Source of the DNA: Photobacterium chitinilyticum
GTDB taxonomy: Bacteria; Pseudomonadota; Gammaproteobacteria; Enterobacterales; Vibrionaceae
Reading direction: 5' to 3'
DNA: 64,000 bases
NCBI RefSeq assembly: GCF_004104355.1
Contig: NZ_RJLM01000001.1
Location: 1,096,711 to 1,160,710 of the forward strand
Part shown: positions 26,822 through 35,130 of the stretch, one piece after another
How positions within the stretch are numbered: the stretch's first letter is position 1
How the letters are laid out: each line of letters starts with the position of its first letter
Notes under the pieces: generated by a model
What the model saw: the letters and a program-made list of their open reading frames with translations, nothing else
Told to the model about the DNA's origin: nothing
The model's database searches: none
Made by a program: the position numbers and the translations under genes

Positions 26822-26853
26822 AAAAATGCCGACCTCTGTGTCGGCATTTTATT
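26822..26853 (+). terminator. terminator of the DUF3581 gene
   Basis: ATGCCGAC and GTCGGCAT pair around CTCTGT, with AAAA before and TTTATTTA after. Confidence 0.88.
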
Positions 26854-26921
26854 TATCCATATCAAATCTAGTTTCTCCCCAACCCCCCTATACTTTATGT
26901 TGTCTTTTACTGATATTGCAT

Positions 26922-26937
26922 TGGCACAGTAGTGCCA
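26922..26937. promoter_or_regulatory. perfect palindrome, candidate operator
   Basis: TGGCAC-AGTA-GTGCCA is a perfect 6+6 inverted repeat 26 bases before the next start codon. It resembles half a sigma-54 -24 box, but the -12 spacing is wrong, so a repressor or activator site is more likely. Confidence 0.4.
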
Positions 26938-26963
26938 TTCATAGAAGTAGTGGAGAAATGAAC

Positions 26964-27512
26964 ATGATTAAGCACTTAATTCCAAAATTATTTCTTGCTG
27001 CAATAACAAGCTCAGTTGGAATAATGAACAGTGTAGCCGAAGAGGATGTTGATGCACTTATTGCAAGGGCAAAATCAGCCGCGCCCGCAGAAATCAGTGA
27101 TAATGCGACAGTCGTCGCGAACGGTAGAGTGTTATCTAAAGGTACCAATAGCTGGATCTGTCTCCCAAATACATTCCCTAATGACGGCATGCCAATGTGT
27201 AACGATCCTGTATGGATGGAAATGTTAGATGCCATGGTGAACAAGAAAGATTTCAAGGCAGATCGCATCGGAATTTCATACATGCTTCAAGGTGACATCG
27301 GAGCAGGCGTCAGTAACTCTGACCCTTATCATTCCGACCCCAAAAAAGCGGATGATTATGTCGAAATGGGAGCCCACTTGATGATCATCGTGCCGGAAGA
27401 AATGCTTAAGGGATTAACCGATGACCCAAGCGCTGGCGGCCCATACATCATGTGGAAAGATACCCCTTATCGCCATATCATGGTACCTATTTCATCTAAA
27501 GCGCTAAAGTAG
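26964..27512 (+). CDS. exported protein of unknown function
   Basis: About 182 residues with a signal peptide (MIKHLIPKLFLAAITSSVG, cut near SVAEED). The mature part is acidic with two cysteines (SWICLPNTFPNDGMPMCND) likely to form a disulfide, and a His-rich end (KDTPYRHIMVPIS). I do not recognise the family; similar proteins are seen as hypothetical periplasmic proteins in marine bacteria. I chose the ATG eight bases after GGAG; an ATG two codons earlier is too close to that site, and more upstream codons lie inside the previous terminator. A perfect palindrome sits just upstream. Confidence 0.7.
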   Translation: MIKHLIPKLFLAAITSSVGIMNSVAEEDVDALIARAKSAAPAEISDNATVVANGRVLSKGTNSWICLPNTFPNDGMPMCNDPVWMEMLDAMVNKKDFKADRIGISYMLQGDIGAGVSNSDPYHSDPKKADDYVEMGAHLMIIVPEEMLKGLTDDPSAGGPYIMWKDTPYRHIMVPISSKALK

Positions 27513-27569
27513 CTCTGAATGGTAAGTACTCATGGCTTTAAGATGACAATTTGGCCCTAAAAATATCCT

Positions 27570-27619
27570 GCTTGGTATTATTCATATTAGCCACAAAGGC
27601 TAGTAAAGTAATACCAAGC
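27570..27619. repeat. nested inverted repeat, cruciform-like element
   Basis: The outer arms GCTTGGTATTA (27570-27580) and TAATACCAAGC (27609-27619) are perfect. An inner stem TAGCC/GGCTA (27588-27592, 27598-27602) closes a five-base loop. There is no T-run. It could be a structured RNA, a stabilising stem after the upstream gene, or a dispersed intergenic repeat. Confidence 0.6.
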
Positions 27620-27740
27620 TGCTCTCTCATACAAAACATCATCTTTATCCCAATCACTAATTATTTTACTGTAACTCCAGGTTTCATCTTATAGGACGAA
27701 GCGTTATATTCGATGAGTAGTCAACTGACAGGAGTCTATT

Positions 27741-28619
27741 TTGAACCTCAGGCAAATCGAAGTGTTTTACGCCGTCATGAAATCAGGAACGGTTTCCGGT
27801 GCAGCCAGGCTACTCCATGTATCTCAGCCCAACATTACTCGCGTACTTTCGCATACTGAGCAGCAGCTAGGTTTTGCGTTATTTCAACGTATAAAAGGTC
27901 GTTTAATTGCGACAGATGAAGCGCGCAAATTACTTCCTGAAGCCGAGAAAATTTACCAGCAGCTCGGCTGCTTTCATTCCCTCACTAATAAAGTCAAAAA
28001 AGGTAACCAGCACCTAAGAGTTGGAGCACCACCTATTTTGGCAACATCGCTGCTAACGCCTGTGATCAGTGAGCTGTGTAAGAATAGTGATATCTCGGTT
28101 GAGCTAAGTACAGATAACCGAACGGCTCTGTGTGCCGCTTTACTACAGAACCAACTGGATTTGGTTGTCTGCTTTGGAGATGAAGTACCACCTGCGATAT
28201 CAGGCCAACAGCTTTTCACTGAAAAAATGGTATTACTCTACCCACATGCGTATCATAGCTTGCCAGACACAGATAACAACGAAGCATTCAACCTCCAACA
28301 TGTCGTGACAGCGTCACAAGACATAATTGGACTAGATACCCGCGATCCGCTTGGTAGTCTATTAAATCAAGAGATTCAAAAGTATGCGTCTGATTATCGC
28401 CACCAAATAACGGTCAGATCATACAGTGCAGCAGCACAGTTGGTCGAACATGGAGCCGGTATCGCAGTGGTCGATCCCTGGACAGCAGACCTCTTTGCCA
28501 GCCAACTGCAGAAGAAACGCCTCGAGCCTGCATTGCAATTTTCCGTATCATTACTGTATGCCGACCACAGCCCACTCTCGGTGACCGGTGAAAAATTCGT
28601 ATCTATGCTTACCCGCTAA
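27741..28619 (+). CDS. dgcR: LysR-type regulator of the dgc locus
   Basis: A 292-residue LysR regulator. The N-terminal winged helix reads LRQIEVFYAVMKSGTVSGAA and RLLHVSQPNITRVLSHTE; the rest is the periplasmic-binding-like effector domain (LRVGAPPILATSLLTPVI, then GAGIAVVDPWTADLF). It lies upstream of and on the same strand as dgcN-dgcA, the arrangement reported for the D-glutamate regulator DgcR in marine Pseudoalteromonas. The gene symbol rests on that context and so is an inference; the effector would be D-glutamate. Confidence 0.75.
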   Translation: MNLRQIEVFYAVMKSGTVSGAARLLHVSQPNITRVLSHTEQQLGFALFQRIKGRLIATDEARKLLPEAEKIYQQLGCFHSLTNKVKKGNQHLRVGAPPILATSLLTPVISELCKNSDISVELSTDNRTALCAALLQNQLDLVVCFGDEVPPAISGQQLFTEKMVLLYPHAYHSLPDTDNNEAFNLQHVVTASQDIIGLDTRDPLGSLLNQEIQKYASDYRHQITVRSYSAAAQLVEHGAGIAVVDPWTADLFASQLQKKRLEPALQFSVSLLYADHSPLSVTGEKFVSMLTR

Positions 28620-28709
28620 CGCTTCAGCCGTTCGCATCCCTTCTATACTATGAATTGAAACGTGCCTGCAATAACACAACACCTACGATTACTTGCTGAG
28701 GACGCTAAG

Positions 28710-28820
28710 ATGGCAGACTACTTCTTCCCTATTGTCTCAATGATTGCTTACGCACTTCTTATCAGAAAACTACTCAAGCCTAGAGCCCCCAAGAAGCCAG
28801 ATAACCAAAAAAATAAATAG
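28710..28820 (+). CDS. possible 36-residue membrane microprotein
   Basis: A short frame MADYFFPIVSMIAYALLIRK with a basic tail (LLKPRAPKKPDNQKNK). One hydrophobic helix is followed by a Lys-rich end, giving a plausible single-span topology. TGAGGA lies nine to ten bases upstream. It falls between the LysR gene and dgcN. It is too short to be sure. Confidence 0.4.
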   Translation: MADYFFPIVSMIAYALLIRKLLKPRAPKKPDNQKNK

Positions 28821-28859
28821 CCATTACATAGAATCAGTAGCCAGCTCATTGCGCATTCC

Positions 28860-28886
28860 TAGGGTATAACCTTCGTTTATACCCTA
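28860..28886. promoter_or_regulatory. hairpin before dgcN
   Basis: TAGGGTATAA and TTATACCCTA form a perfect 10-base stem around a seven-base loop, 80 bases before the dgcN ATG, without a T-run. It may be an operator for the upstream LysR protein or the end of the microprotein transcript. Confidence 0.4.
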
Positions 28887-28965
28887 CGGATAAATAAGTA
28901 TTCGGCATCCGGCAATACGTTCCTTAGAGTGACCAATACCATTTGAGCCTGTACAGGGAAGCACT

Positions 28966-29970
28966 ATGCATATTCCACAACCTTATTTACTGTTTCTCGG
29001 TGATGTCACCGATCCCCTTTCCGCTAAAACTGCAAAAGGGATCCTGCAATGGCGGCCGCAACTGTGTACCGGCCAACTGAGGCTGAGTAAAGAAACTGTA
29101 TCGCTAGGTATACCCGATCTTTCTTTGACTGAAGCAAAAGAACTTGGGGCAAAAACGTTAGTGGTTGGTACTGCAAATGCTGGCGGATTCATTCCTCAAA
29201 CATGGTTAGCAACCCTGCAAAAAGCAATTGAGCTGGGGTTCAATATTGCTTCTGGCATGCACCAACGACTTATCAGTTTTCCAGCGCTTACCAAAGCTGC
29301 AAATGCTCACGGCAATCAGCTATATGACGTTCGTCATTATGATCTGCCACTGAAAGTCGGAACAGGTAAACCACGTAAGGGAAAGCGCCTGCTCACTGTA
29401 GGAACAGACTGTTCTGTGGGGAAGATGTATACCTCCCTTGCTCTTGAAAAAGAGATGAACCGGCAAGGGATTCATAGCCAATTTTGCGCAACCGGACAAA
29501 CCGGTATTCTAGTTTCAGGAACAGGCATTTCGGTGGATGCCGTTGTCGCGGATTTTATTTCTGGCGCAGCCGAAGCGATCAGTCCTGATTTTACCGACCA
29601 TGACTGGGATGTTATCGAAGGCCAGGGCTCACTGCTCAATCCTTCTTTTGCCGGTGTCAGCCTTGGACTGTTACATGGCTCCCAGCCTGATGCCCTGGTG
29701 CTATGTCATGAAATCGGGCGGGCTCATATTCGCCACTTGCCGCATATGGAAGTTCCCTCAATAAGAGTAACCCTTGAAGCCAACCAAATTGCAGCCAGGC
29801 TTACAAACCCAAAAGCCACTGTTATTGGGATCTGCCTCAATACCTCTTCAATAGGTGAAAAGGATGCCCTTGTTTTGTGTCAGCAGTGGGAACAGCAATA
29901 CAGGCTACCCGTTACCGACCCGGTCCGCTTTGGTGTCTCAACTATCGTAGACAAGTTACATTCTATCTAA
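28966..29970 (+). CDS. dgcN: D-glutamate N-acetyltransferase DgcN (DUF1611)
   Basis: A 334-residue protein of the DUF1611 family. The P-loop-like stretch GTDCSVGKMYTSLALEKEM and the RVIEGQGSLLNPSF-like block (VIEGQGSLLNPSFAG) are characteristic. In marine bacteria DgcN acetylates D-glutamate to N-acetyl-D-glutamate, which DgcA then converts to the L form. The gene is followed after 14 bases by dgcA. AGGGAAG precedes the ATG. Older annotations call this family a NAD-dependent epimerase-like or unknown protein. Confidence 0.88.
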   Translation: MHIPQPYLLFLGDVTDPLSAKTAKGILQWRPQLCTGQLRLSKETVSLGIPDLSLTEAKELGAKTLVVGTANAGGFIPQTWLATLQKAIELGFNIASGMHQRLISFPALTKAANAHGNQLYDVRHYDLPLKVGTGKPRKGKRLLTVGTDCSVGKMYTSLALEKEMNRQGIHSQFCATGQTGILVSGTGISVDAVVADFISGAAEAISPDFTDHDWDVIEGQGSLLNPSFAGVSLGLLHGSQPDALVLCHEIGRAHIRHLPHMEVPSIRVTLEANQIAARLTNPKATVIGICLNTSSIGEKDALVLCQQWEQQYRLPVTDPVRFGVSTIVDKLHSI

Positions 29971-29984
29971 GATAAGGGAATAAC

Positions 29985-30944
29985 ATGATTCTAAGCGCAC
30001 AACACGAACAGTTCCCTTTAGCACGCCCGTTTACGATTTCGCGAGGGACAAGAACTCATCAGGATGTCGTCACTGTCGCTATCGAGCACAATGACCAATC
30101 AGCAACAGCAGAATGTACGCCCTATCCGCGGTACGGTGAAAGCGTCGAGTCTGTGATAAAGCAAATCGATTCTCTCAATCATCAGCTCCCTGAGATCCAA
30201 TTAACCAGAGCCAACCTGCCGCAATACTTGCCTGCGGGGGCAGCTCGGAATGCTGTAGACTGCGCCCTTTGGCGTCTTGAGTATCAAGCCGCCTTTCCTC
30301 TTCAAGTGTTTGCGATCAAACCCGAAATCGTTACTGCGATGACGGTGTCCCTTGATACGCCGCAAGCAATGGCCAAGCAAGCAATGGAGTTATGCGAGCT
30401 GGGCACCAAGTTGGTCAAAATTAAACTAAACCATGAACTTATTATCGAGCGCGTCAAAGCTGTACGCAAGAGTGCCCCCGATGTCGATATTATTCTCGAT
30501 GCCAATGAAGCCTGGGGGGAACTTGATCTTGATAAGCTGTTCAAGCAACTGACTCAATTTAATATCAGAATGATTGAACAACCCGTCCCTAAAGGGATGG
30601 ACAATAAGTTACTGGGTATCAATCATCCCATTGCATTATGTGCCGATGAAAGCTGTCACACTAGTAACGACCTCGACAACCTGATTGGCTGCTATGAAGT
30701 GATTAATATTAAACTAGACAAAACCGGAGGCCTGACCGAAGCCCTCGCACTTGAAACAAAAGCGCGGGCATTAGGCTTCAAAATCATGGTTGGGTGTATG
30801 GTTGGCAGCTCCCTAGCGATGGAAGCAGTATTGCCTGTCGCCACGCATGCAGAAATCGTCGATCTCGACGGTCCGGTCTTGCTGAAACAAGACAGAGCTA
30901 ACGGCCTTCTCTACAAAGCTGGAATGATACATCTCCCCCTCTAA
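29985..30944 (+). CDS. dgcA: N-acetyl-D-glutamate racemase DgcA (enolase superfamily)
   Basis: A 319-residue enolase-superfamily enzyme of the muconate-lactonizing group, long annotated as L-Ala-D/L-Glu epimerase. The catalytic lysine motif is LVKIKLNHE, metal ligands are in IILDANEAW, IEQPV and CADESCH, and the second base is in INIKLDKTGG. Placed after dgcN it fits the racemase step of D-glutamate use. A role as dipeptide epimerase cannot be excluded from sequence. AAGGGA precedes the ATG. No strong terminator of its own was seen; the bidirectional one after BCCT lies 170 bases on. Confidence 0.9.
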   Translation: MILSAQHEQFPLARPFTISRGTRTHQDVVTVAIEHNDQSATAECTPYPRYGESVESVIKQIDSLNHQLPEIQLTRANLPQYLPAGAARNAVDCALWRLEYQAAFPLQVFAIKPEIVTAMTVSLDTPQAMAKQAMELCELGTKLVKIKLNHELIIERVKAVRKSAPDVDIILDANEAWGELDLDKLFKQLTQFNIRMIEQPVPKGMDNKLLGINHPIALCADESCHTSNDLDNLIGCYEVINIKLDKTGGLTEALALETKARALGFKIMVGCMVGSSLAMEAVLPVATHAEIVDLDGPVLLKQDRANGLLYKAGMIHLPL

Positions 30945-31116
30945 GCCACATTTGTAAGACACAATTCGCACCTTCCAATTTGTGGGAGTATTGAATCAGG
31001 GATACTTGAAGAGCGACGTTTAATTAACTTTCATAAGTAGAATCAGGAACAGAAAGAAAGCTGACCTTACATTACGCTGGCTAGATCCTAACCTGCGTAA
31101 TGATACCGACCAGCAT

Positions 31117-31143
31117 AAAAAAACACTCCCGAGGGAGTGTTTC
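31117..31143. terminator. bidirectional terminator between dgcA and BCCT gene
   Basis: AAACACTCCC and GGGAGTGTTT pair perfectly around GA, with A-rich sequence on the left and T-rich on the right. It serves the converging genes on both sides. Confidence 0.85.
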
Positions 31144-31170
31144 TTCTAGCTGCTGGAATATCACCTCAAC

Positions 31171-32730
31171 TTAGATAGTTGAGCTTGCACATTCCGGCTG
31201 CCAAACTTGAGCTTTCTTCTTCTCATGTACCCGCATTTTCATCACGGCCATAGGTCCCGTAATTAACGTCACCGCAACCAGCAAAGATACGGGAACGGCA
31301 GTGATCACAATAAATGATTGCAATGCATTCAACCCACCATCTCCGGCCACAAGCAATACTGCGGCCACACAGCCCATCACAATCGCCCAGAATAGACGCT
31401 GAGATTTCTTCGGCTCGTTATCTCCCGACACAACCATTGAGATTGAATATGCCATTGAGTCCCCTGTTGTCACCACAAATGTCGTAGTCAACACCAAGAA
31501 CGCAGGAACCAGCAAGCTACTGAATGGAAGCTGAGACAGTGATGCTAACAGTACAGCAGGAAGACCAGCAGCGTTAAGTGGTCCGGAGATACTTCCCGGA
31601 GACTGAAGCTCGAAGAAAATACCAGTACCACCCAGAACGGTAAACCAGAAGTTAGTCACGATAGGTGCACCAATCGCAACAGTCAGGATCAGTTCTCGAA
31701 TGCTGCGTCCTTCGGAAATACGTGCAATGAAAATAGCCATCATTGGAGCAAAGCCAATAAACCAACCCCAGAAGAACCATGTCCACCATGAATTCCACTC
31801 TGGAGCCTCGGCATTAAGGCTCATTTCAGGCAACTGCTCCAAATACAGTGAAAACGCCGAACCAAAATGTTCGAAGATAAACTGAGTCGGTCCAAACACC
31901 AGCATAACCAGTAGTAATGCAAAAGCACCTACTACATTCAGCCTGCTTAGCCATTGCAGCCCTTTATCCATCCCCGTAAAGGCAGAAACTGAATAAACCG
32001 CTACCACTACAGCCAAAATACCTAATTGGCTAGAGACAGTGTTTTCTATCCCCATCACAGATTCAAGGCTATACCCTAGCTGTGAGGCCAGAAATCCAAT
32101 CGGACCAATCGTACCGGCAGCGACCGCAATAATTGAGCAAGCATCAATAACAGAGCCAAACCAATGGTTCTCTAATCGGTCACCCAATAGCGGGTACAAT
32201 AGTGCTCTCGGACGCAGTTTTACGCCACCCTGATGGTGAGCATACATTAAAACAATTGTAGCGAGTGTGCCTAACACCGCCCAAGCCAAAAATCCCCAGT
32301 GCAAAAAGCTCTGGCTCAGTGCCGGGGTTACAGCCTCGACAGTAGAACCAGCCACATCAGGAAAGCTCGGAGGAGGCGTCATAAAGTGATAGATAGGTTC
32401 TGCGGCAGACCAAAAAACCCCGCCACCGGCAAGTAAGGTGCACATAATCATTGCCAACCAGCGGAAAGTGCCGATAGTTGGTTTCGCTTGCTTGCCCATA
32501 CGTATCTTACCGTATCGGGTTACAGCGATAAGCACTGCCACAGCAAAATTGATAATCATCAACCATTGCCAGACGTACCCAAATTGTGAAGTCACTGAAG
32601 AAAACATTGACTGAATCACACTGGTAACGAGTGACAGGTCGATGAGAGAGGAAAGTAGGAAAAAACTGATGAAGCCAATCGTTAGAGCTGGAACCAGTTT
32701 ATCGCCAACTTTATGTGTATTGCAGTGCAT
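31171..32730 (-). CDS. BCCT family transporter
   Basis: A 519-residue carrier with about 12 membrane helices. The family's substrate-site region is seen in GGGVFWSAAEPIYHFMTPPP, and in WNSWWTWFFWGWFIGFAPMM, the Trp-rich helix of betaine/carnitine/choline transporters. It imports quaternary ammonium compounds or related substrates, often for osmotic adaptation in marine bacteria. The exact substrate cannot be told. The ribosome site GTGAG lies within a small hairpin (see the next region). The gene is divergent from the PAP2 gene. Confidence 0.93.
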   Translation of the reverse strand: MHCNTHKVGDKLVPALTIGFISFFLLSSLIDLSLVTSVIQSMFSSVTSQFGYVWQWLMIINFAVAVLIAVTRYGKIRMGKQAKPTIGTFRWLAMIMCTLLAGGGVFWSAAEPIYHFMTPPPSFPDVAGSTVEAVTPALSQSFLHWGFLAWAVLGTLATIVLMYAHHQGGVKLRPRALLYPLLGDRLENHWFGSVIDACSIIAVAAGTIGPIGFLASQLGYSLESVMGIENTVSSQLGILAVVVAVYSVSAFTGMDKGLQWLSRLNVVGAFALLLVMLVFGPTQFIFEHFGSAFSLYLEQLPEMSLNAEAPEWNSWWTWFFWGWFIGFAPMMAIFIARISEGRSIRELILTVAIGAPIVTNFWFTVLGGTGIFFELQSPGSISGPLNAAGLPAVLLASLSQLPFSSLLVPAFLVLTTTFVVTTGDSMAYSISMVVSGDNEPKKSQRLFWAIVMGCVAAVLLVAGDGGLNALQSFIVITAVPVSLLVAVTLITGPMAVMKMRVHEKKKAQVWQPECASSTI

Positions 32731-33041
32731 AATATTCTCACGGTTACTGTGAGGGGCGGCACATTATCAGCTTATGAGGCATTTAACCAGAAAAAAATGT
32801 CATTGGATTGCAAAAAAAACTGTGATTCGTAGCAAAAATTAGAGTTGCCTGAAGGGGAAAAACTCAAAATTACGTGTCTACAGCTGTTGTTCATAACATG
32901 TTTCAGTGAATGAGCATTCGTTAGAGTTCAAATGGTTTTATTGCATAAGAATGCTGTTCAAACATAAAATGACATTATTTTCACTTTGAAGGCTTTATCC
33001 TCTGGTAAACTACTTCTCCACAACTTTCATCATGAACAACA
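32731..33041. promoter_or_regulatory. divergent promoter region of BCCT and pgpB-like genes
   Basis: About 310 AT-rich bases. CTCAC/GTGAG at 32737-32753 can form a five-base hairpin that would include the ribosome site of the transporter gene on the minus strand. No other structure was found. Confidence 0.4.
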
Positions 33042-33755
33042 ATGCTAACCAATTCTTTTCTTATTAAAAAAGTTCCTGGGTATATCACCCTACTCTTTTT
33101 CGCCACTGTTATGTCTGGCGTGCTGATGTTTTTCTCCACCGCGGATCTAACAGAAAACGTAGCAGATACCACAGGCCTAACTTTCACGCTGTTAACTGCC
33201 TCTGCTGGTAGCCCTGGGTTTCTAATCACCGTTTGCACTCTGTCCATCGTTCCGCTGCTATTGAAGTTACCCAAACAAGCCATAGTAAAACTCGGGATAC
33301 AATTTGCGATTTTGCTAGTACTGAGTTTCGTCGCCAAAACAGCATTGAAACATATCACTGAAATTCCAAGGCCCTATACCTATCAACTACAAAGCTTAGG
33401 TATTGTTCATTCCGCCAACGAGTTTTATCAGCTAAGTGATGACAAAAAGGAAAAAGCCGTTCAATTAGCCACAACGAATGTCAGCAATTGGCGTACATCA
33501 CATTGGCAGGGAGAGACTAACTATTCCTTACCTTCCGGACACACTATTTTTGCCGCTGTCTGTGTGGTCTTCTGGGGAGGTTTTTTCTACCGAAGGCGTC
33601 AGTTCGCAGGTGCTGGTCTTCTCATTCTTTGGGCAACTGGTGTAGGGGTAAGTCGAATTTGGCTAGGGATGCATTGGCCAACGGATATACTCGCATCTAT
33701 CGCATGCGCGGGATTTTTATACTTATTCGTACCTGAATGGGACGATGAAAACTAA
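33042..33755 (+). CDS. PAP2-family phosphatase, PgpB-like
   Basis: A 237-residue membrane phosphatase. All three PAP2 motifs are present: KTALKHITEIPRPYTY (KxxxxxxRP), YSLPSGHTIFAAV (PSGH) and SRIWLGMHWPTDILAS (SRxxxxxHxxxD). It has about six hydrophobic segments. It probably removes phosphate from phosphatidylglycerophosphate or undecaprenyl diphosphate at the periplasmic face; the substrate is not settled. It ends at a terminator that also serves the curli end. Confidence 0.9.
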   Translation: MLTNSFLIKKVPGYITLLFFATVMSGVLMFFSTADLTENVADTTGLTFTLLTASAGSPGFLITVCTLSIVPLLLKLPKQAIVKLGIQFAILLVLSFVAKTALKHITEIPRPYTYQLQSLGIVHSANEFYQLSDDKKEKAVQLATTNVSNWRTSHWQGETNYSLPSGHTIFAAVCVVFWGGFFYRRRQFAGAGLLILWATGVGVSRIWLGMHWPTDILASIACAGFLYLFVPEWDDEN

Positions 33756-33773
33756 CCCGTAACGTTCGAAAAC

Positions 33774-33800
33774 AAAAAACGCTTCTTATGAAGCGTTTTT
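33774..33800. terminator. bidirectional terminator, pgpB-like gene and curli
   Basis: AAAAAACGCTTC pairs with GAAGCGTTTTT around TTAT. Its right part overlaps the last codons of the minus-strand curli gene. Confidence 0.85.
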
Positions 33801-34100
33801 GATTTCCATATCACAATCCCTATTAATCACTAATGGATCGGTCTGGCTGCTCTCTAGCGTCACGGGAAACTGTGATTTACTCAACGTTAATGAGCTAGTA
33901 CTATTACCGCTTCCCCCTGATACCATGACATTATTATTGCTAGATACGATTTTTAATTGCACATAGTTGCGACTATCATTTTTCACAATCAACTTAACCG
34001 TATCAGCTCCAATATCGCAGGTGATACCTAAAGGCGGAAAAGACGCTGCATTCACATGGAATGCAGCGAATAAAAGAGCAGTGATGTTTCTTACTTTCAT
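33786..34100 (-). CDS. small exported protein in csgC position
   Basis: A 104-residue protein with a signal peptide (MKVRNITALLFAAFHVNAAS). The mature part is beta-rich with two cysteines (GITCDIG and NRDCDMEIK), likely forming one disulfide. It starts four bases after the first csgA-type gene, at the place where csgC lies in enteric bacteria. CsgC/CsgH are small beta-sandwich chaperones that stop early curlin aggregation. The sequence itself is not clearly CsgC, so the functional match is inferred from size, export and place. Confidence 0.6.
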   Translation of the reverse strand: MKVRNITALLFAAFHVNAASFPPLGITCDIGADTVKLIVKNDSRNYVQLKIVSSNNNVMVSGGSGNSTSSLTLSKSQFPVTLESSQTDPLVINRDCDMEIKNAS

Positions 34101-34104
34101 TTAG

Positions 34105-34770
34105 TTAGTACTGATTTACATAAACAGTGTTGTACGATGAACCATTTGTAATTTCAACATGAGAGTAATCATTATTAGACTGTTTAACGAGAACAGTATT
34201 GTGTTTAGTTGCACCATTGTAGTAATCATCGATTAGCACAGTAGATTTAGAATAGTCACCATACTGCTTAACAGTAACATCATTATAATCAGCATTTTCG
34301 CCAAGGATATCAACAGTAGAGTAGTTTCCATTTCCTTTCTGTTTCACATCAGCACTATTCCAGTCACCACCTTTAATGCTTACCGTTGAATAATTGAAAG
34401 CACCTTTTTGGTAAACATCGACATCATTATAATCAGCGTAATAACCAATATTCACCTTAGAGTTATTACGATAACCTTTCTGACCAACAGTTACATAATT
34501 ATGGTCTGAGTTATGTTTAATATAAACACCAGACTTGTTCTTTTTACCATACTGCGAGACATCTACATCATTATGATCAGAACCGTAACTGATCTTAACT
34601 TTTGACCTGTTACCTTTATAGTTACCTGGTGATACTTGATGAATAGAGACATGGTTACCATCACTATTGTGTTTGATTTTCACATCAGACTTGTTATCCG
34701 TGTAATAACCGGTTGCTGCTGCAGATGTAGAGACTAGTGCTGCCGAAATTAATAGAGCTAGGTTTTTCAT
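34105..34770 (-). CDS. csgA: curlin major subunit CsgA, neutral paralogue
   Basis: A 221-residue curli subunit. The signal peptide MKNLALLISAALVSTSAAA is identical to that of the next paralogue. The mature chain has about eight imperfect repeats of roughly 24 residues, with consensus N-x-S-x-V-x-I-x4-D-x-N-x-V-x-V-x-Q-x-G. The second strand carries the usual curlin Asn/Gln ladder, whereas the first has Val/Ile where classical CsgA has Gln. By my count the mature protein has about 22 Lys+Arg and 21 Asp+Glu, so it is near neutral. It is secreted through CsgG and polymerises on the surface. It seems to have its own promoter, as a terminator lies between it and its twin. Confidence 0.9.
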   Translation of the reverse strand: MKNLALLISAALVSTSAAATGYYTDNKSDVKIKHNSDGNHVSIHQVSPGNYKGNRSKVKISYGSDHNDVDVSQYGKKNKSGVYIKHNSDHNYVTVGQKGYRNNSKVNIGYYADYNDVDVYQKGAFNYSTVSIKGGDWNSADVKQKGNGNYSTVDILGENADYNDVTVKQYGDYSKSTVLIDDYYNGATKHNTVLVKQSNNDYSHVEITNGSSYNTVYVNQY

Positions 34771-34815
34771 GATAATTCCTTAGATTGTGTTATCGTACAA
34801 TATAATTTTTATTAA
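34771..34815 (-). pseudogene. relic of a second csgB 3' end
   Basis: The 5' leader of this csgA copy ends with ACGATAACACAATCTAAGG before the ATG. The true csgB ends CGATAACACAATTAAGG before the second csgA. The lost gene's stop (TAA at 34790-34792) and about eight codons before it are still recognisable (17 of 24 bases identical). The body of the gene is gone. Confidence 0.65.
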
Positions 34816-35040
34816 GAACTCAACTTATCTATCCTTGACTATAATTCCATTTTAATTATTCATCTATATTATCTGTTGGTCACGACTGCTTGAGTACTGA
34901 TAATTCCTTCTTAACCAACAATTACAAAATATCATCAGTAAATGTTTCTGTAATTAGCGCAAGGCCTACATTATTAAAAATAATTTTTAGCACCTGAAAG
35001 AGGTCTATCGAAGAACTAATTTTTAACAGGTCAACATATT

Positions 35041-35130
35041 TAATTCGTATTATTAGTATCGAACTTTCTAGATATTCTTCCATAAACCTAATCATGAAAA
35101 TAAATTCTTATACATAATACTTTTATTAAT
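35041..35130 (-). repeat. copy of the csgB upstream element
   Basis: This stretch aligns with the sequence just before csgB (36631-36720): AGTATCGAA, TTTCTAG, ATT.TTCCAT, AACCTAATCATGAAA and TAATACTTTTATT are shared in order. It lies between the two csgA genes, 270 bases before the first one. It is the other end of the duplication that once contained a second csgB, and may still act as a promoter or regulator site. Confidence 0.75.

Noticed and set aside
26921-26937. Sigma-54 promoter before the exported unknown
   Set aside because: TGGCAC is present, but the GC of the -12 element is one base too close; the perfect palindrome is the better explanation.
35041-35130. Possible 57-codon ORF (MIRFMEEYLESSIL) in the csgA spacer, matched by the csgB leader
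   Set aside because: Differences between the two copies fall on all codon positions and there is no ribosome site, so a duplicated regulatory element fits better than coding DNA.
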